Numbered from the stretch's first letter, positions 52,755 to 61,348 are shown. The stretch: DNA of 64,000 bases from Phycisphaerae bacterium (GCA_011050235.1 DRGC01000051.1:82333-146332); one strand, 5' to 3'. Notes: a model not told the origin generated them from the letters alone. A program made the numbers and translations.

Positions 52755-53879
52755 GTGGTCCAACCGCTCCAACCATGGCTCATCGTGCTGCTGGCCGCGG
52801 GTATCTCGTGCGCCGTCACGACGGTGCTGGCCGCTCTGCTGATCGTCGCCGAGCGATACATGGTGAACTACGGCACGTGCACCATCGACGTCAACGACGG
52901 CGCGCGGCAGTTGGAGATCGATGGCGGCGACACGCTGCTGGGGTCGCTCAAGACGGAGGGGATATTTATCCCGTCGGCCTGCGGAGGGCGAGGCACGTGC
53001 AGCTACTGCAAGGTGAAGGTCCTCGAAGGCGGCGGGGCGCTGCTGCCGACCGAAGAGCCGCTACTGACGGCCGAGGAAATCGCCGACGACCTGCGCGTCT
53101 CCTGCCAAATCAAGGTCCGCAATGATCTGAAGATCCTCATCCCCGAGGAGTTATTCGCCGTCCGCCAATACCGCGGCGTTGTCGAGCGGATCAGCGATCT
53201 GACGTACGATATCAAAGAGCTTCGCATCCGGCTGATCGAACCGGACACGCTGACGTTTGTCGGCGGCCAATACATCCAGTTGGAGGCCCCCGCCTACGGC
53301 GACAACCCCGAGCCCGTCTACCGCGCGTACAGTATGTCCAATCCGCCCAGTGACGACCAAGCCGTCGAGACGATCGTTCGCCTCGTACCCGGCGGCATCT
53401 GCACGACGTGGGTCTTCCAGCACCTCAGCGAAGGCGACGAGGTCACGCTCAACGGGCCCTACGGCGACTTTCGCCTCTCCGACAGCAACCGCGAGATGAT
53501 CTGGATCGCGGGCGGATCGGGCATGAGCCCGTTCTGGTCAATGATCCGCTACATGGCCGAGGCCGACATCGAGCGCAAGACGACGTATTTCTTCGGGGCC
53601 GTCCAGCGGCGCGATCTGTTCCTGCTGGACGAACTGACCGAACTGGCCCGAAAGCTTCCGTGGTTTGAGTTCATCCCCGCCCTGTCCGCTCCCGGCGAGC
53701 ACGACGCCTGGACCGGCCAGACCGGCCTGATTACCGAAATCGTCGACCGCCACATCTCCGACGGCCGGGAACTGGAAGGATACCTGTGCGGCTCGGCGGG
53801 CATGATCGAAGCCGCCCACGATCTCCTGCGTACCAAAGGCCTGACCGACGACCGTGTTTTCTACGACAAGTTCAACTAG
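52755..53879 (+). CDS. nqrF: Na+-translocating NADH:quinone reductase subunit F
   Basis: The 374-residue protein is the NADH-entry subunit. It has an N-terminal membrane helix, a 2Fe-2S ferredoxin domain (ACGGRGTCSYCKV, C-x5-C-x2-C, and the fourth Cys in RVSCQ), an FAD domain (YRAYSMSNPP) and an NAD domain (IAGGSGMSPFWSMIR). GTG 52755, preceded by AGGA, starts a proper membrane helix; longer frames upstream are read through nqrE. It ends with an aromatic DKFN tail. Confidence 0.95.
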   Translation: MVQPLQPWLIVLLAAGISCAVTTVLAALLIVAERYMVNYGTCTIDVNDGARQLEIDGGDTLLGSLKTEGIFIPSACGGRGTCSYCKVKVLEGGGALLPTEEPLLTAEEIADDLRVSCQIKVRNDLKILIPEELFAVRQYRGVVERISDLTYDIKELRIRLIEPDTLTFVGGQYIQLEAPAYGDNPEPVYRAYSMSNPPSDDQAVETIVRLVPGGICTTWVFQHLSEGDEVTLNGPYGDFRLSDSNREMIWIAGGSGMSPFWSMIRYMAEADIERKTTYFFGAVQRRDLFLLDELTELARKLPWFEFIPALSAPGEHDAWTGQTGLITEIVDRHISDGRELEGYLCGSAGMIEAAHDLLRTKGLTDDRVFYDKFN

Positions 53880-53888
53880 ACCGACGCC

Positions 53889-54347
53889 ATGAAACAGACG
53901 CCCCGCGACAAAGCGATTCTCGAGCGAATGGCCCCGGGAGTGTTGTGCGCGGAGGGCTTCTTGGGCGACGATCCGCGCGACCTGTCGGAGATCATCGCCG
54001 CCGATACCGCTGCCGTCGAAGCCGCCGGGCTGACGCACGAGCAGATCGCTCGGTCGCTTGCAGCGGCGATGAAGACGGCCATGGCTGAGCTTGGCCGGCC
54101 CGCCGCCATCAGCGAACACGTCGCCGCCGTCTGGCGCGAGGGCATGGGCCGCATCCCGTCCCCCTGGACCGGCGACGGGGTCTTCCCCAAGGGCGAGTTG
54201 GGGCTGACTGACACCCGAACGGGCCGCACGCTGACCCTGACGCCGCTATCGGTTCACCTGATCGCCGCGCACGGCTTCTACCAGGGCCGCGGCAGCCGAT
54301 ACCGCCTCGAACCGCATGATATCATCGCCATGTTCGAGCTCACCTAG
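53889..54347 (+). CDS. Conserved-looking protein of unknown function in the nqr operon
   Basis: The 152-residue protein starts nine bases after nqrF and is soluble, alpha/beta by composition, with no signal or membrane segment. Notable stretches are MAPGVLCAEGFLGDDPRDL at the N-terminus, LTHEQIARSLAAAM in the middle and LSVHLIAAHGFYQGRGSRYR near the end. I do not recognise the family. Its close coupling to nqrF suggests a role with Na+-NQR, for example in maturation or regulation, but this is position-based inference only. It ends 45 bases before murI. Confidence 0.65.
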   Translation: MKQTPRDKAILERMAPGVLCAEGFLGDDPRDLSEIIAADTAAVEAAGLTHEQIARSLAAAMKTAMAELGRPAAISEHVAAVWREGMGRIPSPWTGDGVFPKGELGLTDTRTGRTLTLTPLSVHLIAAHGFYQGRGSRYRLEPHDIIAMFELT

Positions 54348-54392
54348 CCCGCCGCCCGCCCTTGCCAACGCCCCCACGGACCTGTTAGGCTC

Positions 54393-55241
54393 ATGACCAT
54401 GGAACAGGCGCCTGGAAACTTTTCGAGCCCGCCGATCGGCGTGTTCGATTCCGGCCTGGGCGGCTTAACGCTCGTGCGGGAATTGACGCGCGCCCTGCCG
54501 GGCGAGCCCATTGTCTACCTCGGCGACAGCGCCCGTGTGCCGTACGGCACGAAGTCGCTGGAAACCGTCCGCCAGTTCGCCCTCCAGTGCACGGCCTTTC
54601 TGTTGCAGTTCGAGCCCAAGCTGATCGTCGCCGCCTGCAACACCGCCTCGGCCGCCGCGGCCGACACACTCGAGGCGTTCAGCCCCGTTCCCGTGGTCGA
54701 CGTGATCCGCCCCGGCGCAGCGGCCGCTGTGACCGCCACCGACGGACCCATCGGCATCATCGGCACCGAGGCGACCATCGCCTCGGCCGCCTACGAACGA
54801 GCCATCACCGAGCTGGACCCGACCCGCGAGGTCATCGGCGCTTCCTGCCCACTGCTGGTGCCCATCGTCGAGGAAGGGCGCGACGAGAACGACCCCATCG
54901 TCCTGTCCGTCCTGAGCGAATACCTGCACGACCTTCAGCGCCGCCGTCTGGGGGCGCTGATTCTGGGCTGCACTCACTACCCGCTGCTGGCCGGCGCCAT
55001 CCGCAAGCTGATGGGCCCGGATGTCGCCCTGGTGTGTTCGGCCGCCGCCGCCGTCCAAAAAATCCAGCTCCACCTGGCCGGCCTGACCGTCCCCGCCAGC
55101 GGCGAGACCCCCGCCGAAATGCACTGCTATACGACCGACAACCCCGAACGGTTTGCACGTCTGGGCCGACGATTCGGCGGCCGGCCCATCACGCACGTGC
55201 AGCACGTCGGGACCGATGAACTCCAAGCCCAACTGGCCTGA
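54393..55241 (+). CDS. murI: Glutamate racemase
   Basis: The 282-residue enzyme makes D-glutamate for peptidoglycan. It has IGVFDSGLGGLTLVREL, the first catalytic cysteine C82 in VAACNTAS, and the second C193 in LGCTHYPLL, with YLGDSARVPYGTK and GIIGTEATI between. ATG 54393 or ATG 54399 could be the start. It follows the nqr operon and precedes a HEAT-repeat lipoprotein by 13 bases. Confidence 0.95.
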   Translation: MTMEQAPGNFSSPPIGVFDSGLGGLTLVRELTRALPGEPIVYLGDSARVPYGTKSLETVRQFALQCTAFLLQFEPKLIVAACNTASAAAADTLEAFSPVPVVDVIRPGAAAAVTATDGPIGIIGTEATIASAAYERAITELDPTREVIGASCPLLVPIVEEGRDENDPIVLSVLSEYLHDLQRRRLGALILGCTHYPLLAGAIRKLMGPDVALVCSAAAAVQKIQLHLAGLTVPASGETPAEMHCYTTDNPERFARLGRRFGGRPITHVQHVGTDELQAQLA

Positions 55242-55254
55242 TCGGACCACACGA

Positions 55255-56115
55255 ATGCGCTGCCACTGGGCGACATGGATTCTTCTGGCCCTGGCCGCTG
55301 CCTCCGTCGGCTGCGGCGACGACAATAAGATGGCCAAGTGGGTCCGCCAGAAGATGCACCCCACCTCGGCCGATGACATCCAGCAGGACCTCACCGACCG
55401 CAGCGACCCCGACCGCCGACGCCAGGCGATTTTGAAACTATCCCATAGCAAAACCGGCAAGAGCGATACCTCCCTGCAGTTGTTCGCCGAGGTGCTGCGG
55501 CGCGATCCGGACGCCTTCGTTCGATCGGCTGCGGCGACGGCCCTGGGCAAGGGCCGCAATCCCACCTACGCCGACGCCCTGATCGAGGCGCTGGACGACA
55601 GGGCCTCGGTCGTCCGCTGGGACGCCGCGGTGGCCCTGGATCGCGTGATCGTCCCTCAAGCCGCCGGCCCCCTGATCCGCACCGCCGCCTACGACTCGCT
55701 GCTCGACGTTCGTGTCTCGGCGGTTCGGGCGCTTCGAAACTACCACAAGCCCGACGTCGTGCGGGCACTGATCGCGAGGATGGACGACCCCGAGTTGACC
55801 GTGCGACACGAGGCCCACAAATCGCTGATGACGATCTTCGGGACCGATTTCGGATCGACCCCCGCCGATTGGGACGGCCTGGCCGACGGGCCGATGCCCC
55901 CCCGCCGCACCCAAACGCCTTGGTGGCGGCGCTGGAACGACGGCGCGCAGGCCTGGGGCTGGTCGCGCACCGACAAGCCCACATCCGCCACCGGGGACCT
56001 AACCCCCCTGCCCGAGCCCGAGGATGACCAGGACGTTCTGCCGCCTTACATCGTCCCCGACAACACGTCTGACGATATCCCGCCGACCACCCAGCCACAC
56101 CCGCCGGCGCTCTAA
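55255..56115 (+). CDS. HEAT-repeat lipoprotein
   Basis: The 286-residue protein begins with a lipoprotein signal, MRCHWATWILLALAAASVGC, with lipid-attachment Cys20. Residues about 60-200 form four to five HEAT/PBS-type repeats, such as DAFVRSAAATALGKGRNPTYA, shortened here to key D, A, L, G and DPELTVRHEAHKSLMTIFG. The C-terminal 80 residues are proline-rich and probably disordered, ending with many Pro and Thr. It should be exported and anchored to a membrane as a protein-binding scaffold. No partner can be named. Confidence 0.82.
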   Translation: MRCHWATWILLALAAASVGCGDDNKMAKWVRQKMHPTSADDIQQDLTDRSDPDRRRQAILKLSHSKTGKSDTSLQLFAEVLRRDPDAFVRSAAATALGKGRNPTYADALIEALDDRASVVRWDAAVALDRVIVPQAAGPLIRTAAYDSLLDVRVSAVRALRNYHKPDVVRALIARMDDPELTVRHEAHKSLMTIFGTDFGSTPADWDGLADGPMPPRRTQTPWWRRWNDGAQAWGWSRTDKPTSATGDLTPLPEPEDDQDVLPPYIVPDNTSDDIPPTTQPHPPAL

Positions 56116-56168
56116 TGGCCCCGACCCGACCGAGGTTCCCCGACCGGAAAGTACCGACACCGACCGTC

Positions 56169-56197
56169 TTGCTACCCGAGTTCAGTGACGCTATAGT
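56169..56197 (+). promoter_or_regulatory. Probable promoter of the Mla-type operon
   Basis: TTGCTA at 56169-56174 and TATAGT at 56192-56197 are separated by 17 bases. The start would be near 56204, which excludes ATG 56201 as the STAS gene start and supports ATG 56225 with AGGAG in the leader. Confidence 0.6.
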
Positions 56198-56224
56198 GAA
56201 ATGCCCTTCAGGAGATCCTGGCCT

Positions 56225-56581
56225 ATGACCAACATGTCACCGGACTCTCTCATTCAGAACGTTCGTTGGGTGGATCGTTCCGCCGTGGTCGAAGTTGCCG
56301 GCGAAGTGAACCTCGCTCACAGCAATGCGTTTCAGGAGGACTTGGCGAATATCGTCGCGGAAAAGCCGCAGCGGCTGGTGCTGGACCTGGCGGGCGTAAC
56401 CTACATGGACTCATCGGGTATCGCATCGCTGGTGAAGATGCTGTCGCGCGCCAAGGCCATCGGCGCGAGCATGCATCTGGTCGGCATGAGCGACCGCGTG
56501 CGAAGCCTTTTCGAGATCACTCGCCTGGATCACGTTTTTGAGATCCACGCCACCTGTGACGAGGCGCTCGCGTCGTCATGA
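56225..56581 (+). CDS. STAS-domain protein (MlaB-like)
   Basis: The 118-residue protein is a single STAS domain: VEVAGEVNLAHSNAFQEDL, LVLDLAGVTYMDSSGIASLV with the conserved Ser pair, and VGMSDRVRSLFEITRLDHVF. STAS proteins act as anti-sigma-factor antagonists or, next to an MlaE permease, as the MlaB-like subunit that stabilises the ABC transporter. Because its stop overlaps the permease start (ATGA), the second role is favoured. Confidence 0.87.
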   Translation: MTNMSPDSLIQNVRWVDRSAVVEVAGEVNLAHSNAFQEDLANIVAEKPQRLVLDLAGVTYMDSSGIASLVKMLSRAKAIGASMHLVGMSDRVRSLFEITRLDHVFEIHATCDEALASS

Positions 56582-57399
56582 CCCCGCCCGCCGACGAGCG
56601 CAGTCCAATCGACTCGTTGGGCGACCCCGTCGTTCGGGCCATGCGCTATGTTGGCGGATTGTCGCTGCTGATCGCCGATACCGCCGTCTGGTCCTTTCGG
56701 GGGCTGGTCTCGCCCAAGGTCCGCTTCGGATGGGAGGCCCTGGCGATTCAGATGGTCCGGGTGGGCGTGCGCAGCCTGGGGATTGTGGCGCTCGTCCAGA
56801 CGTTCATCGGCGTGATCCTGGCGCTGCAGATGACGCCGCCGCTGGCCACATTCGGCCAGGAGGCGATGATCGCCAACATCATCGGCGTGGCCGGCTTTCG
56901 CATGCTGGGGCCCATCATTACCGCCATCGTGCTGAGCGGGTACGCCGGGGCGTCGATCGCCGCGGAACTGGGCACGATGGTCGTCGCCGAGGAGATCGAG
57001 GCGATGGAGGCCATGGCCCTGAACCCCGTCCGCTTCCTCGTCGTGCCGCGCGTGCTGGCCACGTGCGTCATGACGATCCTGCTGTCGGCGATCGCCGACC
57101 TGATGATCGCCCTGGGCGGGTACATCACCTGTCGCCTGGTGCTCGCCTCCGATGTGTGGGTCAACTACTGGCCGAATATGCGGGATCAGTTGACCTTTTC
57201 CGACCTGGGAACGGGCCTGATCCAGGCGGCCGTCTTCGGCGTCCTCATCAGCGCCATCGCCTGCTTCGAGGGCCTGCGTGTCCGCGGCGGCGCCAAGGGC
57301 GTCGGGCGCGCGACCACCATGACGGTTGTCTATTCCATCGTGTCCATCATCGCCTCCGCTTGCGTGTGTACGATGATCTTCTATATCTTCGACTTCTAG
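56578..57399 (+). CDS. mlaE: MlaE-family ABC transporter permease
   Basis: The 273-residue protein has five to six membrane segments and the MlaE signatures FIGVILALQM, LSGYAGASIAAELGTMVVAEE, IEAMEAMALNPVRFLVVPR and FEGLRVRGGAKGVG. It forms the membrane part of a phospholipid or lipid transporter between inner and outer membrane. Start ATG 56578 overlaps the STAS stop. It is followed by the ATPase and MCE genes. Confidence 0.93.
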   Translation: MTPPADERSPIDSLGDPVVRAMRYVGGLSLLIADTAVWSFRGLVSPKVRFGWEALAIQMVRVGVRSLGIVALVQTFIGVILALQMTPPLATFGQEAMIANIIGVAGFRMLGPIITAIVLSGYAGASIAAELGTMVVAEEIEAMEAMALNPVRFLVVPRVLATCVMTILLSAIADLMIALGGYITCRLVLASDVWVNYWPNMRDQLTFSDLGTGLIQAAVFGVLISAIACFEGLRVRGGAKGVGRATTMTVVYSIVSIIASACVCTMIFYIFDF

Positions 57400-57420
57400 G
57401 AGCTACCCAACACCGCCAAC

Positions 57421-58272
57421 ATGATCGACACAACAGGCCAACCCGTCGTGCGCGTGGTCGATCTGGTCAAACGGTTTGACGACCGGGCCGTTCTGGACGG
57501 CGTGAACCTGCAGGTCATCCAGGGCGAAACCATGGTCATCATGGGCGGCAGCGGCTGCGGCAAGAGCACGCTCCTGCGCCACATGATCGGCTCGATCTGG
57601 CCGGACGAAGGCTACGTGGAGCTGTTCGGCCAGAACATCGCCGAACTCAACGACGACCAGTTCGATGCGATTCGAAAACGGTTCGGCATCCTGTTTCAGT
57701 CGGGGGCGCTGTTCAACTCGATGACGGTCGGCGAGAACATCGCCCTGCCCCTGAAAGAACACACCGACCTGGACGATGACACGATCAACGTCATCGTGAC
57801 GATCAAGCTCGAACTGGTGGGCCTGCGTGAGGCCGCCCACCTTATGCCGGCTGAAATCTCCGGCGGCATGAAGAAACGCGCCGGGCTCGCCCGCGCGCTG
57901 GCGATGGACGCTCGCGTCCTGTTCTACGACGAGCCGTCGGCTGGACTGGACCCGGTCACCAGCGCCGAAATCGACCAGTTGATGATGGACCTTTCCAAGA
58001 AGCTCGGCGTCACCAGTGTGGTCGTGACGCACGAGATGGACTCGGCCTTTCGTATCGCCGACCGCATGGCCATGCTCGACAAGGGCCGAATCCTCAAGAT
58101 CGGCCCGCGCAGCGAGTTCGAGGCCCTCCGCAACGGTGCTGTAACCGGCGATGAAACCAGCGATCTGATTCGACAGTTCCTCCGCGGCGATCCGGACGGT
58201 CCGATCACCCGCCGGCGGCGGAGCGATGGATACGAAGAAGACATCCTCGACGCGGCGGCCGGCCATTCCTGA
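57421..58272 (+). CDS. mlaF: MlaF-family ABC transporter ATPase
   Basis: The 283-residue ATPase has Walker A in GGSGCGKSTLLR near residue 41, Q-loop FGILFQSGALFNSMT, the ABC signature ISGGMKKRAGLARAL, Walker B VLFYDEPSAGLDPVT and switch His in VVTHEMDSAF. It powers lipid transport through MlaE. The C-terminal extension (about 40 residues, Arg/Asp-rich) is typical of the family. It lies 21 bases after mlaE. Confidence 0.93.
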   Translation: MIDTTGQPVVRVVDLVKRFDDRAVLDGVNLQVIQGETMVIMGGSGCGKSTLLRHMIGSIWPDEGYVELFGQNIAELNDDQFDAIRKRFGILFQSGALFNSMTVGENIALPLKEHTDLDDDTINVIVTIKLELVGLREAAHLMPAEISGGMKKRAGLARALAMDARVLFYDEPSAGLDPVTSAEIDQLMMDLSKKLGVTSVVVTHEMDSAFRIADRMAMLDKGRILKIGPRSEFEALRNGAVTGDETSDLIRQFLRGDPDGPITRRRRSDGYEEDILDAAAGHS

Positions 58273-58299
58273 GGCCGCACCCGTCCGGAGAGCATCCCC

Positions 58300-59184
58300 A
58301 TGCCACGAAAACATCGTAGCGAACTGACCGCCGGGATCTTTGTCGCCGCATCCCTGGGCCTTGTGCTGGCCATCGTGCTGTGGATCGGCGCGGCCGAGCT
58401 GTTTCGGCCCAGCTACCAGGAGGCGATCTTCTACGTCCGAGAAGACGAGAACCCGGGCCTCCAGGCCGGCAGCTCCATCAAGGCCGGCGGGATCGACGTC
58501 GGCCGAATCATCCGCGTGCACCTGGACCTCAACCAGGGCCGGGCCTACTACATCGCCCAGATCACCCGGAAGGGCGTCACCATTCACGCCGATAGCGCCA
58601 CCTACGTCTCGGCGGGCCTGGTCGGCTCGGCCAGCCTGGCCGTCACCCCCGGAAGCAAGGACGCGCCGCTGGCCGATTGGGATCATCCCGTCCACATCGG
58701 CGGAGGCCTGGACGCCGCCATGCAGGACATCGCCTCGGCTGCAAGCACGCTGCGCAGGACGATCGAAACCGAATTCGATCTAACCAACGCCGAATCTCTT
58801 ATTGCCAAGGTCCACACCACAGCCGACGGGATGTCAACGGCGGCCGGCAACGTCGCGCAGATTACGGCCAACCTCGTGCCCGAAACCGACGCCACCAATC
58901 CCGACAGCCTGATGGGCAGGATCAAGAGCGGCGCCGGCAACATCGACGAGCTGGCCGGGAAGCTCTACGAAACCGCCGACGAGATGGCTAAGCTGCTGGT
59001 CGGCGCCCAGCAGGTCATCGTCAAGGTCAACGAAGGCCAGGGCACGATGGGCAAACTCATCGTCGACGACCGTCTGCATCGCCAGCTGCTGGACACGACC
59101 GAGCAACTGACGCTCTTGCTGAAGGACATGCGCGCCCTGCTGAACAAATGGAAGAAAACGGGCCTGCAACTGAAGTTGAAGTAG
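58300..59184 (+). CDS. mlaD: MCE-domain lipid transport protein (MlaD-like)
   Basis: The 294-residue protein has one N-terminal membrane helix (AGIFVAASLGLVLAIVLWIG), an MCE beta-barrel domain at about residues 40-130 with VREDENPGLQAGSSIKAGGI and VGSASLAVTPG, and a long helical C-terminus (about residues 150-290) containing repeated amphipathic turns. It binds lipids in the periplasm as part of the Mla-type transporter. No MlaC or MlaA gene is adjacent. Confidence 0.9.
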   Translation: MPRKHRSELTAGIFVAASLGLVLAIVLWIGAAELFRPSYQEAIFYVREDENPGLQAGSSIKAGGIDVGRIIRVHLDLNQGRAYYIAQITRKGVTIHADSATYVSAGLVGSASLAVTPGSKDAPLADWDHPVHIGGGLDAAMQDIASAASTLRRTIETEFDLTNAESLIAKVHTTADGMSTAAGNVAQITANLVPETDATNPDSLMGRIKSGAGNIDELAGKLYETADEMAKLLVGAQQVIVKVNEGQGTMGKLIVDDRLHRQLLDTTEQLTLLLKDMRALLNKWKKTGLQLKLK

Positions 59185-59225
59185 CCCAATGGGGTGGGCG
59201 AATCGCAAAGCGAAGCCTATAGAGC

Positions 59226-59300
59226 GGGATTAGAAGATTGGTGGGATTAGGGGATTGTTTTTGTTGCTCCCGGTTCCCGATTCCCGACCCCCGGTTCCCT
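59226..59300. repeat. Short imperfect direct repeats
   Basis: Between mlaD and the thioesterase, GGGATTAG occurs at 59226 and 59243 with a third partial copy just after, followed by a CGGTTCCC/ATTCCCG tract repeated around 59271-59298. They look like replication-slippage sequence with no gene. Confidence 0.45.
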
Positions 59301-59313
59301 ACCGAACGGATCG

Positions 59314-59730
59314 TCAGCCCCGCTGTTCGATCGCTTGGCGGAGAAGGTCGGGGATCGGCTGGATTGATCCGCTTGCGTCGACCGAGGCCAGCGTGGTCTC
59401 TGCCGTCACAAGTATTGCGCCGTCGCTGGTGCGTTTGAGCTGGTAGCTGTGATCGATACGGGCTGTGCCGAGTTTCGTCAGCATTGTCGTCAGTGTCAGC
59501 AGATCGTCATATCGGGCCGGTGCGTGAAACTTCGCCGAGCATTTGGCGAGCACCAGCAGCACCCCGGCCTGCTCCACATCGCGATACGCCACGCCCACCC
59601 GCCGAAGCAGCTCAGTCCGCCCCATCTCGAGGTACTCCCAGTAGCGGCTATGGTGGACCACGCCCATCTGGTCGACTTCGGCGTAGCGAACGCGAATCTC
59701 GATATCGCACGTTGATGTGTTGTCGGTCAT
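59314..59730 (-). CDS. YbgC-like acyl-CoA thioesterase (4-hydroxybenzoyl-CoA thioesterase family)
   Basis: The 138-residue hotdog-fold protein has RYAEVDQMGVVHHSRY near residue 14, with the conserved Asp and the Tyr/His of YbgC, then EYLEMGRTELLRRVGV and a central LVLAKCSAKFHAPARYDD strand. It hydrolyses acyl-CoA or acyl-ACP. It lies on the strand opposite to the Mla operon, a common neighbour in Tol-Pal/Mla regions of Gram-negative bacteria. Confidence 0.88.
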   Translation of the reverse strand: MTDNTSTCDIEIRVRYAEVDQMGVVHHSRYWEYLEMGRTELLRRVGVAYRDVEQAGVLLVLAKCSAKFHAPARYDDLLTLTTMLTKLGTARIDHSYQLKRTSDGAILVTAETTLASVDASGSIQPIPDLLRQAIEQRG

Positions 59731-59789
59731 GGTTGCCGGGGCCCGTTGGGCGTGATCACTCTACCGGCCGGCCCGGAGAAACGCACGCG

Positions 59790-60728
59790 TCACCCTCCGA
59801 AATTGATTTTCAACGTCGCCACGCCCGCCACGGCCAGCAGCGCCCCGGCCACCGCCCGCAGGGAGAGCTTCTCACGATGGAAAACCACCACCATCGGCAG
59901 GACAAAGATCGGCGACATGGCAATCAGCGTCGATGCGACGCCCACCGGCGCGTGCTTCAGCGCGACCATCGACATCGCCACGCCCAGAAACGGCCCGAGA
60001 AACGCCCCCAGCGACAGGAACCCCATCGCCCCGCGGTCGCGCAGGGCCCGCACGGTCCGCGGCCAGGCGCGAATGAGGAAGAAGAACACAACCATCACCA
60101 CCAGCCCCGCCAGCTCGCGGATCTGCGCGGCGGCGAAGGGCTCGCACTGATCCACCCTCACGCCGTTGGTGACCACCCACATGCCATGACGGCTGAGCGC
60201 CATCCCCACGCCTTGGCTGGCCGCCGCCAACACCCCCAGCAACACGCCCGCCACCGGATGGCGATGCACCCGCCCGTCGGCGTCCACGCGCCGCTCGAGC
60301 ACCACCCACGCCACGCCACCCAGCACCATCGCCATCCCCAGCCAATGCTGCGTGGCGGGCTGTTCGCCCAGGATGCCCCACGCCGTCAGCGTCGCCACCG
60401 GCGGCGCGAGCGTCAGCATCAGCATGCCCATGCGCGGGCCGATCCACAGGAACGACTCGAACAGGCACAGGTCGCAGATCACCATCCCCAGCACGCCCGA
60501 GATGCTCAGCCACAGCCACGCGTGCGCGGTCGCATCGGCGGGGATCAACTGTCCGCGGACCACCCACCCAAACACCGACAGCATCGCCACGCCGATCGCC
60601 AGGCGGATAACGTTGGTCGGCAGCGAGCCGACGCGCTTGCCGGCGGCGGTGAAACACAGCGATGTCGCCGCCCACAGCGCCGCGGTGGCGATCCCGGCAA
60701 ACTCGCCCGTCAGCGGTTGTAGATCCAT
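59790..60728 (-). CDS. EamA/DMT-family transporter
   Basis: The 312-residue protein has ten hydrophobic segments in two five-helix EamA halves, the first with ALWAATSLCFTAAGKRVGSL and the second beginning about residue 160 with HPVAGVLLGVLAAASQGVG. The ending AGALLAVAGVATLKINFG is typical. Members export metabolites such as amino acids or nucleotide sugars. ATG 60728 with GGGAACC nearby is preferred over a longer open frame whose extra residues are not hydrophobic. The substrate cannot be told. Confidence 0.87.
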   Translation of the reverse strand: MDLQPLTGEFAGIATAALWAATSLCFTAAGKRVGSLPTNVIRLAIGVAMLSVFGWVVRGQLIPADATAHAWLWLSISGVLGMVICDLCLFESFLWIGPRMGMLMLTLAPPVATLTAWGILGEQPATQHWLGMAMVLGGVAWVVLERRVDADGRVHRHPVAGVLLGVLAAASQGVGMALSRHGMWVVTNGVRVDQCEPFAAAQIRELAGLVVMVVFFFLIRAWPRTVRALRDRGAMGFLSLGAFLGPFLGVAMSMVALKHAPVGVASTLIAMSPIFVLPMVVVFHREKLSLRAVAGALLAVAGVATLKINFGG

Positions 60729-60960
60729 GCTCGGTTCCCGGGCCGTCCCGCATTGGGCCGCGAAGCAGGCCGGTCTGACAGCCGTCGCTGCGGAGGGCCG
60801 TAAAGGCCGGCATAATACTGCATTGATCAGGCCATGACCAGATCCGCCGCGGCCGGCAGCGGCCGCCGTGAGAACGGCCAATATAACCATCCAGATTACA
60901 AGGTATTATAAGCCTCGCCGTCCCGGCTTCCGTCCGAGCCCCCATCTGAGGAAAAAACGC

Positions 60961-60988
60961 TTGAATCGACGCGTCCGAGGCGTATCAT
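60961..60988 (+). promoter_or_regulatory. Probable promoter of rpsU
   Basis: TTGAAT at 60961-60966 and TATCAT at 60983-60988 are separated by 16 bases. The leader to ATG 61065 would be about 70 nt. Confidence 0.5.
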
Positions 60989-61006
60989 AGCTCAGTTCGG
61001 GTAGTA

Positions 61007-61029
61007 CTATTGGGCTTTGTCGCCCATAG
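61007..61029 (+). promoter_or_regulatory. Hairpin in the rpsU leader
   Basis: CTAT-T-GGGC and GCCCATAG form an 8-bp stem with one bulged T and the loop TTTGTC, 35 bases before the rpsU start codon. It may be an S21 autoregulation site or simply a leader structure. Confidence 0.35.
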
Positions 61030-61064
61030 CTTACGGTTATCGCAGAAAGGACCGTGACTGCCGC

Positions 61065-61253
61065 ATGATTAAGATCAAGGCACGCAGCAACGAATCCGTT
61101 CATCAGATGCTTCGCCGTTTCAAGAAGCTCTGTGAGAAAGAGGGTTTGACCAAGGACATCAAGCGTAACAGCTACTACGAGAAGCCCTCGGAGCGTCGAC
61201 GACGACGACAGCGCCAAACCGTCAGCCGAATGGCGAGGCTCGCGCGGTCGTAA
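61065..61253 (+). CDS. rpsU: 30S ribosomal protein S21
   Basis: The 62-residue protein is S21: MIKIKARSNESVHQMLRRFK, CEKEGLTKDIKRNSYYEKPS and an Arg-rich C-terminus RRRRRQRQT. It binds 16S rRNA near the anti-Shine-Dalgarno region and helps initiation. ATG 61065 gives the standard length, while an upstream ATG would add 16 residues. AAAGGA lies about 17 bases upstream, further than usual. A terminator-like hairpin follows at 61349. Confidence 0.95.
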   Translation: MIKIKARSNESVHQMLRRFKKLCEKEGLTKDIKRNSYYEKPSERRRRRQRQTVSRMARLARS

Positions 61254-61348
61254 CCGGCCTCCACACCAAGGGCGACGCCCACACCCATGCGATGAGATCT
61301 GTCAGGGACGACCGACTGTCGAGAGCCGTATCGCAGCTGCGAACGTCA

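Noticed and set aside
49561-53879. Reading the operon as Rnf rather than Nqr
   Set aside because: The last gene is a true NqrF with 2Fe-2S, FAD and NAD motifs, and RnfB/RnfC are absent.
60983-61029. tRNA-like start sequence (ATAGCTCAGTTCGGGTAGTAC)
   Set aside because: It resembles a tRNA D-arm, but there is no anticodon arm of proper size, no GTTCGAATC-like T-arm and no acceptor pairing; it overlaps the rpsU promoter and leader.
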